Shown here piece by piece: positions 6,763-14,171 of a DNA stretch of 14,510 nt (positions are counted from its first letter, which is position 1; every line of letters begins with the position of its first letter). This DNA comes from Ruminococcaceae bacterium UBA1772 (GTDB lineage: Bacteria > Bacillota > Clostridia > Oscillospirales > Acutalibacteraceae): positions 6,345 through 20,854 of the forward strand of contig DCGS01000081.1 in NCBI GenBank assembly GCA_002314645.1, read 5' to 3'. The position numbers and the translations under genes are program-made. The notes beneath the pieces are model-generated. The model did not search any database and had not been told where the DNA came from. It was given only the letters and a program-made list of their open reading frames with translations.

Positions 6763-9700
6763 ATGTCAGGTTTTTCGAATTCCCTAAAGGGAAATGAAAT
6801 CTACAAAAAAATAGAAGGGAATGTACTGCGCGGCGCTTTGCCATGCGGTGTTTTAGGTGCGTCTGTTGTACATAAAGCGCTTCTAATTCATAGTTTGTGT
6901 GAAAATACAAACCGCAGGGCAATTGTTATAGTGCCAGACGACGCAACGGCCGTTAAGGTTTCAGATGATCTGAAATCTTTTGGAACAAATGCAGTACCAT
7001 TTCCAACAAAAGATATATCGCTCATTTCTGCTCAAACAAAGTCAAAGGAATACGAGGAGCAGAGAATGGGTGCTCTTTCCTCTTGGGTTTTAAAGGACGT
7101 AGATGTTTTAGTAATGCCTGCTTCCGCGTCGGTTCAGAAAACTATTTCTAAGAAACATCTCATAGAAAACATTTCAAATTTGGAAATTGGCAATGAGATT
7201 TCTCTTGATTCTCTTCTCAGACTTTTCGACAATGCAGGATATAAACGCGCTGACGAGGTTGAAGGACACGGTCAGTATGCGGTTCGCGGGGGAATAGTAG
7301 ACTTTTTCCCACCAGACAGAGAAAGACCTTTAAGACTTGAACTCTGGGGTGACGAAATTGACACAATTTGTGAGTTTGAAACAGAAACTCAAAGAAGAAC
7401 GGATGTTGTAAAAAGCGTTTGCATTACTCCTTCAACTGAAATTATTATCCAAAATTTTGAATCCTTTAAAGAAAAATTAGAGGGCGATGCAAGCAAACTC
7501 CGCACTAAAAATGCTGATGTTGTAAGACAAAAGATATTATCAGATCTTACGAACTTGGAACAGGGTATAAGTATTTGTACAGACAAATATTTAAACTATG
7601 TTTATGAAGATGCAATGACCCCGCTTTCATACATGGGCGAAAATGACCTTCTAATTGTTGTGGAAAGTGCATCAGTAAAAGAGCGAATTAACGCATACAA
7701 CAAGCTTTTAAATGAAGAAATAAAAGACGCCCTACAGGATGGCGATTACGTGAAACAGATGGGCGTGTATGCAATTCCATTTAGTGGAATGGTGGAGGAC
7801 TACGGTAAAGCAAACACTATCTATTTAGATAATTTTGCGCGTGGTAGCTTTGACACGCCGGTTAAGGATTTGTACACCATTGCATTAGGTCAGGTTCCAT
7901 CTTGGAATGGTACAGTGTCATCTCTTCTTAAGGACTGTATAGATGACAATAAAAATGGGACAGTGGTTGTTGCCGCTGGTACAGAGAAGGCAGCAAAATC
8001 TGTGGCTGAGGATTTGGAAGCAGAGGGATATAACGCAATTTATTTCTCCGTAGTTCCAAATGAATTCCCTGAAAAGCGTGTCTCAGTTATTGCAAAGACA
8101 TACTCTTCTGGATATAGAATTCCTGATTCAGATTTCACACTCATAACTCACGGTCAAGTTAGTGCGGGAATTAGAAAAAGACACAGAAATAAAAATGAAA
8201 ACGCTTTCCACAGTCTAGATGAACTCCACACTGGAGATTATGTTGTTCACACAATTCACGGTATTGGTATATTTGCAGGAATAGAAAATCTTTCTGTTTC
8301 TGGCGTAAGCAAGGACTACATAAAGATTAAATATGCAAAGCAGGACGTTCTTTACGTTCCAGTAACACAGCTTGACCTTGTGTCAAAATACATTGGACCT
8401 CGTGAAGATACTAAAACCGTAAAACTTAATCGTCTTGGCTCAAAGGATTGGGAGAAATCAAGGAGCAAGGTTCGCGCCGCAGTTCAGGATATGGCGAAGG
8501 AACTAACCGAGCTCTATGCAAAGCGTCTTAATACTCCTGGCTTTGCTTTTTCTCCAGATATAGACATGCAGAGCGACTTTGAAAGACGTTTTGAATTCGA
8601 TGAGACAGAGGATCAGCTCAGATGCATAGACGAAATAAAGAATGATATGGAGCGGGCAGTACCTATGGATCGCCTTCTCTGTGGCGATGTAGGATTTGGT
8701 AAAACAGAGGTTGCTCTTCGCGCGGCCTTTAAATGTATTGCCGACGGTAAACAGTGTGCAATTTTGGTTCCTACAACAATCCTTGCGTTCCAGAATTACA
8801 ACACCATAGTTAAGCGCTTTGATGGGTTCCCAGTTGAAATAGAAATGCTTTCAAGATTTAGAACGGGAAAGCAGCAAAAGGCTATTTTAGATGGCGTTAG
8901 ACGAGGAAGCATTGACGTTATTGTAGGCACACATCGCTTAATATCTAAGGACGTTGAGTTTAAGGATTTGGGCCTCCTTATTGTTGACGAAGAGCAGAGA
9001 TTCGGTGTTGCTCAAAAAGAAAAACTCAAGGAAAAATTTCCGAATGTAGATGTCCTTACGCTTTCTGCAACACCTATTCCGCGTACCCTTAATATGGCTA
9101 TGACTGGAATTCGTGATATGTCAATTATTGAAGAGGCGCCGCTTGATAGACACCCTGTTCAAACCTACGTGCTTGAATATGATGAAGGTATTGTGGCTCA
9201 GGCAATAGAAAAAGAGCTTAGGCGTGGTGGCCAGGTTTATTATATGTATAACAATGTTGAGGGAATTCTTCATAGAGCTGCAAGAATTCATGAACTTGTG
9301 CCCGAAGCACGCATTGGAATTGCTCATGGAAAAATGGGCGAGGATGAACTTTCTGATGTTTGGAGAAAGCTCGTTGAGGGCGAAATTGATATACTTGTTT
9401 GTACAACCATAATTGAAACGGGTGTGGATGTTCCAAATGCAAACACTTTAATTATTGAAAATGCGGATAGAATGGGTCTTTCACAGCTTCATCAGATTCG
9501 CGGAAGAATAGGTCGTTCTTCTAGAAGGGCAACTGCTTATTTCACATTTACTATGGGCAAGGAGCTCACTGATATTGCTGAAAGACGTCTTTCTGCAATT
9601 CGTGAATATACTGAATTTGGTTCGGGCTTTAAAATTGCCATGAGAGACCTTGAACTTCGTGGAGCGGGTAGCATTTTGGGTGCTAATCAACACGGCCATA

Positions 9701-10251
9701 TGGAAGCTGTTGGTTACGACATGTACCTTAAAATTCTTGGCGAGGCCGTGGCGGAGAACAAGGAAAATGAAACTGGTGAAGCGCCTGCAAAACAAAAAGA
9801 ATGTCTTATTGACGTTCAAATTGATGCGCATATACCAGATTCATATATTACCAGCGTTCCTCATAGACTTGCCATTTACAGACGTATTGCTGACGTTCGT
9901 TCAAATGAAGACGCAATGGATGTTACAGACGAACTCATAGATAGATTTGGAGATCCGCCACAGGCCGTTTTAGGGCTTATAGAGGTTTCACTTCTTCGAA
10001 ACACAGCTTCCAAACTTGGAATTTATGAAATAGGCCAGCGCGGTGACAATCTTCTCCTCTATTGGGATGACATTAACATGCGTGCTGTCACACGCCTTTC
10101 CTCAGACATGCGAGGAAGAATAATGGTCAGCGCTGGCTCAAAGCCTTATGTTTCTGTAAAGACTACGGGAGCAGAAGGTACAATTCCAACGCTTAAAAAA
10201 GCACTTCTTATTCTTTCCGCTGGAGTAAGGGATGCGCACTCGGATAAATAA
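6763..10251 (+). CDS. mfd: Transcription-repair coupling factor
   Basis: Mfd is an ATP-driven DNA translocase that pushes stalled RNA polymerase off damaged DNA and recruits UvrA. The 1162-residue protein is full length. It has the UvrB-like N-terminal region (about 1-350), a CarD-like RNA-polymerase-binding domain (about 490-550, around GDYVVHTIHGIGIFAG), Walker A GDVGFGKT (641-648), the DEEQ box (742-745), LSATPIPRTLNMAM, the helicase motif QIRGRIGRSSRRATAYF, and the downstream translocation region with GANQHGHMEAVGYDMYLKIL (from about 975). The TRCF C-terminal domain follows (SYITSVPHRLAIYRRIADV). ATG 6763 follows AAGAGGT. The gene ends 3 bp before a terminator stem. No promoter was found before it, so it is probably read with glmU and pth. 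Confidence 0.97.
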   Translation: MSGFSNSLKGNEIYKKIEGNVLRGALPCGVLGASVVHKALLIHSLCENTNRRAIVIVPDDATAVKVSDDLKSFGTNAVPFPTKDISLISAQTKSKEYEEQRMGALSSWVLKDVDVLVMPASASVQKTISKKHLIENISNLEIGNEISLDSLLRLFDNAGYKRADEVEGHGQYAVRGGIVDFFPPDRERPLRLELWGDEIDTICEFETETQRRTDVVKSVCITPSTEIIIQNFESFKEKLEGDASKLRTKNADVVRQKILSDLTNLEQGISICTDKYLNYVYEDAMTPLSYMGENDLLIVVESASVKERINAYNKLLNEEIKDALQDGDYVKQMGVYAIPFSGMVEDYGKANTIYLDNFARGSFDTPVKDLYTIALGQVPSWNGTVSSLLKDCIDDNKNGTVVVAAGTEKAAKSVAEDLEAEGYNAIYFSVVPNEFPEKRVSVIAKTYSSGYRIPDSDFTLITHGQVSAGIRKRHRNKNENAFHSLDELHTGDYVVHTIHGIGIFAGIENLSVSGVSKDYIKIKYAKQDVLYVPVTQLDLVSKYIGPREDTKTVKLNRLGSKDWEKSRSKVRAAVQDMAKELTELYAKRLNTPGFAFSPDIDMQSDFERRFEFDETEDQLRCIDEIKNDMERAVPMDRLLCGDVGFGKTEVALRAAFKCIADGKQCAILVPTTILAFQNYNTIVKRFDGFPVEIEMLSRFRTGKQQKAILDGVRRGSIDVIVGTHRLISKDVEFKDLGLLIVDEEQRFGVAQKEKLKEKFPNVDVLTLSATPIPRTLNMAMTGIRDMSIIEEAPLDRHPVQTYVLEYDEGIVAQAIEKELRRGGQVYYMYNNVEGILHRAARIHELVPEARIGIAHGKMGEDELSDVWRKLVEGEIDILVCTTIIETGVDVPNANTLIIENADRMGLSQLHQIRGRIGRSSRRATAYFTFTMGKELTDIAERRLSAIREYTEFGSGFKIAMRDLELRGAGSILGANQHGHMEAVGYDMYLKILGEAVAENKENETGEAPAKQKECLIDVQIDAHIPDSYITSVPHRLAIYRRIADVRSNEDAMDVTDELIDRFGDPPQAVLGLIEVSLLRNTASKLGIYEIGQRGDNLLLYWDDINMRAVTRLSSDMRGRIMVSAGSKPYVSVKTTGAEGTIPTLKKALLILSAGVRDAHSDK

Positions 10252-10253
10252 AA

Positions 10254-10286
10254 AAGAACCGTATGGGCTTTACCCATACGGTTCTT
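10254..10286. terminator. Bidirectional terminator between mfd and the ABC permease gene
   Basis: A perfect 14-bp stem, AAGAACCGTATGGG with CCCATACGGTTCTT, has a 5-nt loop. The minus-strand side continues TTTTATTTA, a good U-tract for the leftward ABC genes. The plus-strand side has a weaker tail (CTAATTTAG). Confidence 0.85.
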
Positions 10287-10291
10287 CTAAT

Positions 10292-11149
10292 TTAGTCAAG
10301 GTTAAGTTTGTGCTTCATAATGTAGTTTGTGAATGCAAAGAGTCCAGCTGAGAATACTGAATATATTCCTATTGAACCAAATACTACGGTTTGAAGCGCT
10401 CTTCCTGAACTGTCATTAAGTTTATCATAGTAGTCAGGAATGAGAGTTGTAATAACTGTGAGATAAAGTGAAAGAAGAATTGTTGTAATGATGAAAAGAA
10501 GGAAATAAGAGAAGAGTGTTCCAATTATCTTATGCTTCTTTGCAATGAGATTACCAAAGCTTACTGATGCGTACCAAGAAAGAATGAATCGCGTGAGGTA
10601 AGCAAGGGCTAAAACAACAAGTTCAACTACGAATACCCAAATTGGAACGCCAAGCTCGTCTTTAATGTAGTCGCCTTCGCGATCTATTAGGGTTTTGATG
10701 GAATCCCATGCACTGCTGAGACTGTCAGTAAGTTCTTCGAAGTGACCAATTGTAATGTAGAGTGAAAAAATTGCAATTACGCCACTGAAAATCATCCAAA
10801 TCCAGGCATTTGTTAGCTTTGAGAAGATTAAAGAAGGTGTTCTAACTGGAAGTGTCAGCATAAGATAACCTTCATCTGTAAAGAAGTTCTTATAGAACCT
10901 ATAAACTAAAAATGCCATTGTGAGCATGAATATTCCAAGGAATACAAGCGTATAGAGTAATGTAATGAGTGATGTTAACACCTCAAGGATTCTTACAAAG
11001 GTGCCAGGGACGTTGTCTATAACGTACTGACGAGATGTAATCCATGTGAGGAGCCTGCCAACAAGGGCAAGAACTAAAACTACAATGTATGATGGAACTG
11101 CAACCTTGCTTGTTGTGAGGAATTCGTGTTTGAATAATTTTCCTAACAT
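10292..11149 (-). CDS. ABC transporter permease (ABC-2-like)
   Basis: The 285-residue hydrophobic protein has about six membrane spans (near 16-37, 55-82, 107-132, 170-190, 205-235 and 255-275). The short cytosolic N-terminus MLGKLFKHEFLTT resembles the start of ABC-2 export permeases, which begin with an amphipathic segment and a charged patch. The ATG at 11149 overlaps the last 7 nt of the upstream ATPase gene, and its ribosome site AGGGAGGTG lies within that gene. The two are thus translationally coupled subunits of one transporter. The substrate is unknown; peptide, antibiotic or lipid export are possibilities from the family. No regulator gene sits beside them. Confidence 0.85.
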   Translation of the reverse strand: MLGKLFKHEFLTTSKVAVPSYIVVLVLALVGRLLTWITSRQYVIDNVPGTFVRILEVLTSLITLLYTLVFLGIFMLTMAFLVYRFYKNFFTDEGYLMLTLPVRTPSLIFSKLTNAWIWMIFSGVIAIFSLYITIGHFEELTDSLSSAWDSIKTLIDREGDYIKDELGVPIWVFVVELVVLALAYLTRFILSWYASVSFGNLIAKKHKIIGTLFSYFLLFIITTILLSLYLTVITTLIPDYYDKLNDSSGRALQTVVFGSIGIYSVFSAGLFAFTNYIMKHKLNLD

Positions 11150-11838
11150 CTGAACACCTCCCTAAAGAGACCATCAACAGTTTTGCCTGATTCTTTAACT
11201 CTTTCCACTGAGCCATGCTCTAAAATGTTTCCGTTTTGGATGAACACATATTCGTCAAGAACAGATTCAACGTCCGCAATGAGGTGTGTTGAAATAAGCA
11301 CAGTAGCGTTTTCACAGTAGTTGCTGATGATTGTTTCAAGGATGTAGTCTCTTGCTGCAGGGTCTACGCCTCCAATTGGTTCATCAAGAAGATAAAGTCT
11401 TGCGTTTCTACTCATAACGAGGATTAACTGAACCTTTTCTTTTGTACCCTTTGAAAGAGATTTTAATGTTTTCTTTGGATCTATATCTAACTTATTTAGA
11501 AGGTCATATGCCTTATTCTTGTCAAAGTCTGAGTAAAAATCAGCCATGAAATCAACTGCCCCAGAAACCTTCATGGAGTCTGTTAAATAGTTTCTTTCCG
11601 GAAGATATGCCACTATTTTCTTTGTTTCAATACCTGGCTTTTTCCCGCCTATGAGAAGCTCACCTGATGTTGGTAAAAGAAGACCACTGGCGAGTTTTAT
11701 AAGAGTTGTTTTACCGCTTCCGTTTGGACCAAGAAGTCCTATGATTTTTCCCTCGGGAAGAGTTAAATCTATTTCGTTAAGAGCGGTGAAGTTACCATAT
11801 TGTTTTTTGAGTTTTTTGCATTCCAAAATGGCAGCCAC
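11143..11838 (-). CDS. ABC transporter ATP-binding protein
   Basis: The 231-residue ATPase drives the permease encoded next to it. It shows Walker A GPNGSGKT (37-44), a Q-loop position occupied by Glu81 (AYLPERNYL), a variant signature LSKGTKE (128-134, in place of LSGGQ), Walker B LYLLDEP (148-154) and the H-loop His185 (ISTHL). This LSKG form is common in ABC-2 exporters of the BcrA/YtrB/EcsA kind. The start is GTG at 11838, with GGAGG 7 nt upstream. The gene is followed at once by the permease. I could not find a convincing promoter in the 85 bp upstream, only A+T-rich -10-like boxes and an 18-bp imperfect palindrome CGCT...AGCG near 11890-11907. Confidence 0.93.
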   Translation of the reverse strand: MAAILECKKLKKQYGNFTALNEIDLTLPEGKIIGLLGPNGSGKTTLIKLASGLLLPTSGELLIGGKKPGIETKKIVAYLPERNYLTDSMKVSGAVDFMADFYSDFDKNKAYDLLNKLDIDPKKTLKSLSKGTKEKVQLILVMSRNARLYLLDEPIGGVDPAARDYILETIISNYCENATVLISTHLIADVESVLDEYVFIQNGNILEHGSVERVKESGKTVDGLFREVFRC

Positions 11839-11923
11839 TTAGATTCCTCCTTCGCTTTATTTATTACATGATAATATATTGCAATAGAACGCTAATTATT
11901 TCAAGCGATTTCTTGTAAATAAA

Positions 11924-11952
11924 TTGACATACATATAAAAATTCTGTATTAT
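11924..11952 (+). promoter_or_regulatory. Sigma-A promoter for the lysine-rich membrane protein gene
   Basis: TTGACA (11924-11929), a 17-bp spacer and TATTAT (11947-11952) give a strong promoter with a start near 11959. The resulting leader of about 66 nt contains an inverted repeat at 11982-11999. Confidence 0.82.
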
Positions 11953-11981
11953 TATTTCAGTGTTTTTTTACGGACTTATAT

Positions 11982-11999
11982 AAAAATGTTTACATTTTT
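11982..11999 (+). repeat. Inverted repeat in the leader of the gene at 12026
   Basis: AAAAATGT and ACATTTTT flank two thymines, an 18-bp near-palindrome lying 26 bp before the ATG. It is A+T-only apart from one G and one C. It could be a weak hairpin or a repressor half-site pair; chance is also possible in such base composition. Confidence 0.3.
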
Positions 12000-12025
12000 C
12001 TTACATTCGAGAGGGGATATAATAT

Positions 12026-12535
12026 ATGAAGGCACGTACCGCTAGAGTGTATTACTTAGCAATGTTTATTTTAAGCTTTGTGGGCGTAATGACTGTATCT
12101 TTAATTATTGGCGCAGGTATGGTTTTCCCATTCGCTTACACAACTGCAAGAGACTTCATTCAAAAGAAAATTGCGGAATCTGGCCCAAGAAGCAGAACTG
12201 CAAAAGCAGCTGCTAAGGCTAAAAAAGAAGCTCTTATGAAAGAGAAGGAAAAGCTTAATAAAGAAAAGAAAGCTCTTGAGAATAAAAAGAAAAAAGAAAG
12301 AGACAAGCAAGTTAAGAGAATTTATGAAGAGCGCGTATCTGAAGGATACGAAGCTTCTTTAAACATGATAAAGAGCACTCCTGTTTCAGTTGCTACAGTT
12401 GAATCTAAAACCCCAAAAAAGGAAAAGAAAACTAAAAAAATGGAGAGCACACCGGTTGCTCCTGTTCAGCAGAATGATGAACCTGCTTATGATTACACAG
12501 CAAATGGTAGTATGTTTAAAGGAATTAGTTTCTAA
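12026..12535 (+). CDS. Membrane-anchored, lysine-rich coiled-coil protein of unknown function
   Basis: I do not recognise this 169-residue protein. It has a short basic N-terminus, one strong hydrophobic span (about residues 8-32), then a highly charged Lys/Glu/Ala helix region (about 55-105) that looks like a coiled coil. A low-complexity tail with repeated KKEKKTKK-type lysines and proline/valine stretches follows, ending NGSMFKGISF. The basic residues on the helix side suggest that the long tail is cytosolic. ATG 12026 follows AGAGGGG. It has its own consensus promoter upstream, and a strong terminator 13 bp after its stop separates it from the YibE/F gene. A role as a membrane tether that touches nucleic acid or another acidic partner is speculation based on charge. 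Confidence 0.8.
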   Translation: MKARTARVYYLAMFILSFVGVMTVSLIIGAGMVFPFAYTTARDFIQKKIAESGPRSRTAKAAAKAKKEALMKEKEKLNKEKKALENKKKKERDKQVKRIYEERVSEGYEASLNMIKSTPVSVATVESKTPKKEKKTKKMESTPVAPVQQNDEPAYDYTANGSMFKGISF

Positions 12536-12548
12536 AATAATTAATGGG

Positions 12549-12583
12549 AGCCGATGCCAAGCTTTGGCATCGGCTTTATTTTT
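12549..12583 (+). terminator. Strong intrinsic terminator placed directly before the YibE/F ribosome site
   Basis: A perfect 12-bp stem (AGCCGATGCCAA with TTGGCATCGGCT) has a 3-nt GCT loop and is followed by TTATTTTT. The next base begins GGAGG, the ribosome site of the gene at 12595, so no promoter fits between them. Confidence 0.92.
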
Positions 12584-12594
12584 GGAGGTCTATT

Positions 12595-13782
12595 ATGGCA
12601 CTTTCGGCTGCAGAAAGACGCAAAAGAACAAAAATGGCTATAGTGTTTGTAGTAACTCTTTTGGTTTCTATAGCATACACGGTTGTTGGCCACAAAATTG
12701 CAACTAATTCAATTTCGCAATATGAGAGTGAAGATATTGAGGTAATGAAGGGCAAAATTGTTCAGATTACTGACAGGGTTCCCTATAATGATGGTGAAAA
12801 CGTTGGCATGAAGGTTAAGGTTTTATCTGGAAGTCATAAGGGCGAAACACTCTATGCCGTTCTTCAGCTAAGCCAACATTCACTTACAAACCTAGATACC
12901 GCAAGTGAGGGAGACAAGGTAATACTCTACACAAATGCAGACGAAAATATTAATGCGGATTGGATCGTAACTGGCTTTGAGCGATTCACACCTCTTATGT
13001 GGTTAGGCATAATTTTCATTATACTAATACTTGGTTTTGGCAGATTTAAAGGCGTTAACACCATAGTTTCACTTGGGTTCACATGTCTTTCGGTATTTTA
13101 CGTAATGGTGCCAGCAATAATTAATGGCCAAAATGTATATGCTTGGACTGTTGTAACTTGCATATTTATTATTGCAATGACAATGCTCTTTGTTAACGGA
13201 GTTTCAAAAAAGAGTTTGCTTGCAGGCCTTGGTTGCACAGCGGGCGTGTTAATGGCTGGTATTATAACTCTAATAATGAACGTTCTTATGAAAATGAGCG
13301 GATTTACTAATGAAGAAGCAACTCTTATTTATTACTTGAACAAGGAGCCTCTTGATCTAAAGGCATTAATTTTCGCCGCAATAACAGTTGGTGCTGTGGG
13401 CGCAATTATGGACGTTGCAATGGATATTGCATCCTCTCTTAATGAACTTGCTGAAACCGTACCAGGCATTACTCCTAGTATGCTAATAAAATCTGGTTTT
13501 AACATAGGTAGAGATATTATGGGAACAATGGCGAACACCCTGGTGCTCGCATACATAGGTAGTTCTCTTTGCTGTGTTATCCTTCTTACTGCATACAGTT
13601 CGTCTCTTTTGGATTTGTTTAATAGGGAAATGATTGCCATGGAACTTCTCCAAGCACTTGCGGGAAGTATTGGAATTATGCTGTCTATTCCTCTTACAAC
13701 AATTTTCGGTGCATATTACTACACATCTGGCAAGAAAAACAGGGAATATAATCTTGACATAACTAGCCCGGATGGATTATAA
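12595..13782 (+). CDS. YibE/F-family integral membrane protein
   Basis: The 395-residue protein has one N-terminal span (about 14-33), a roughly 100-residue beta-rich domain predicted outside (about 34-133), and six or seven further spans. It carries the YibE/F hallmark GAVGAIMDVAMDIASSLNE (from about residue 268). The family is widespread in Bacillota, and its biochemical role is not established. The start is the ATG at 12595 with GGAGG 6 nt upstream. A reading from 12544 would begin inside the preceding terminator hairpin. The gene is separated from its upstream neighbour by that terminator, so it depends on read-through or on an unseen promoter. Its TAA stop (13780-13782) lies inside the -10 box of the next promoter. 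Confidence 0.9.
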   Translation: MALSAAERRKRTKMAIVFVVTLLVSIAYTVVGHKIATNSISQYESEDIEVMKGKIVQITDRVPYNDGENVGMKVKVLSGSHKGETLYAVLQLSQHSLTNLDTASEGDKVILYTNADENINADWIVTGFERFTPLMWLGIIFIILILGFGRFKGVNTIVSLGFTCLSVFYVMVPAIINGQNVYAWTVVTCIFIIAMTMLFVNGVSKKSLLAGLGCTAGVLMAGIITLIMNVLMKMSGFTNEEATLIYYLNKEPLDLKALIFAAITVGAVGAIMDVAMDIASSLNELAETVPGITPSMLIKSGFNIGRDIMGTMANTLVLAYIGSSLCCVILLTAYSSSLLDLFNREMIAMELLQALAGSIGIMLSIPLTTIFGAYYYTSGKKNREYNLDITSPDGL

Positions 13783-13783
13783 T
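13754..13783 (+). promoter_or_regulatory. Consensus promoter for a noncoding RNA, embedded in the YibE/F gene end
   Basis: TTGACA (13754-13759), an 18-bp spacer and TATAAT (13778-13783) match both boxes perfectly. The predicted start is near 13790. The -35 box lies in coding sequence and the -10 box contains the TAA stop of the YibE/F gene. Confidence 0.87.
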
Positions 13784-13789
13784 TTATGC

Positions 13790-13978
13790 GTACTTGCAAA
13801 TTGAATATTTGCTCCGAGCTTATACATCTAAAGCAAACGTCATGAAGTATAAGCCTATAGGTATAAGGGAAACTAAATGCCTTCCGTGTTTGAAAAGGGG
13901 TCTGCTCCGCTGTGCATAAGTGCATTGGCGTTATTTGGTTATTAAGGACTCTTTTTCAAAAAGAGTCCTTTTATTTTG
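13790..13978 (+). ncRNA. Structured noncoding RNA of about 190 nt, 6S-like in size; identity not established
   Basis: A perfect-consensus promoter precedes this stretch, a strong terminator ends it, and no open frame with a ribosome site lies between. The predicted 5' end can pair with 3' sequence: 13790-13795 with 13918-13923, then after a 2-nt bulge 13796-13798 with 13913-13915. Inside are a perfect 8-bp stem GCTTATAC (13818-13825) with GTATAAGC (13847-13854) and a GGTAT/ATGCC stem (13860-13864, 13876-13880). Open strands flank these. A closing stem, large bubble and apical stem at this length resemble 6S RNA (ssrS), but I do not recognise conserved 6S residues. Other classes of structured RNA are possible. 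Confidence 0.6.
13944..13978 (+). terminator. Terminator of the noncoding RNA
   Basis: AAGGACTCTTTTT (13944-13956) pairs with AAAAAGAGTCCTT (13958-13970) around a single C, so the tip opens to a small loop. TTATTTTG follows. This is a long, strong intrinsic terminator about 155 nt after the predicted RNA start. Confidence 0.93.
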
Positions 13979-14011
13979 TATTAAAGACCGAATCTCCCAC
14001 GGTCTATAATA

Positions 14012-14096
14012 ATGAAGTTGTATAACCACCACAACACACTACAATTTCATATCCATAACATAGAAGCCAGATAAATAATCTGGCTTCTATCTTTTG
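14012..14096 (+). ncRNA. Possible small RNA or leader: hairpin with C/A-rich loop followed by a terminator
   Basis: A TATAAT at 14005-14010 is preceded by only a weak -35 (TTAAAG, 18-bp spacing) and by a GACCG/CGGTC inverted repeat (13986-13990, 14000-14004). A 10-bp stem follows, ATGAAGTTGT (14012-14021) with ACAATTTCAT (14041-14050, one G-U pair), enclosing a 19-nt C/A-rich loop, and then a strong terminator at 14060-14096. No credible gene lies in this stretch. Loop bases 14022-14030 are complementary to 14137-14145, the predicted 5' end of the next mRNA. The existence of a transcript is inferred from the terminator, and its 5' end is uncertain. Confidence 0.38.
14060..14096 (+). terminator. 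Terminator upstream of the small membrane protein gene
   Basis: A perfect 13-bp stem, ATAGAAGCCAGAT (14060-14072) with ATCTGGCTTCTAT (14078-14090), has a 5-nt loop and is followed by CTTTTG. The terminator ends 4 bp before the next -35 box, so it shields the small-protein promoter from upstream transcription or ends a short RNA. Confidence 0.88.
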
Positions 14097-14100
14097 TAAA

Positions 14101-14130
14101 TTGACAAGTGTATGTTTTGTGTGTTATTAT
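14101..14130 (+). promoter_or_regulatory. Promoter of the small membrane protein gene
   Basis: TTGACA (14101-14106), an 18-bp spacer and TATTAT (14125-14130) point to a start near 14137. The mRNA would then begin with GGUGGUUAU, ahead of AAAAGGAG and the ATG at 14172. Confidence 0.83.
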
Positions 14131-14171
14131 CAATGCGGTGGTTATTTTATATAAAAGGAGAAACTAGCACT

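Noticed and set aside
9121..9940. Several overlapping open frames on both strands inside mfd
   Set aside because: They overlap conserved Mfd helicase motifs, lack ribosome sites and look like compositional shadows.
12544..12594. Longer start for the YibE/F protein at 12544
   Set aside because: The added codons lie in the preceding terminator hairpin and have no ribosome site, whereas GGAGG is well placed for the ATG at 12595.
14012..14074. 20-codon histidine-rich open frame (MKLYNHHNTLQFHIHNIEAR) ending in the terminator loop, resembling an attenuation leader peptide
   Set aside because: It has no ribosome site, its ATG is 2 nt from the only candidate -10 box, and the downstream gene has its own promoter and no link to histidine synthesis.
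14112..14171. Extended start of the small membrane protein at 14112
   Set aside because: It overlaps the -10 box and lies upstream of the predicted mRNA start, with no ribosome site.
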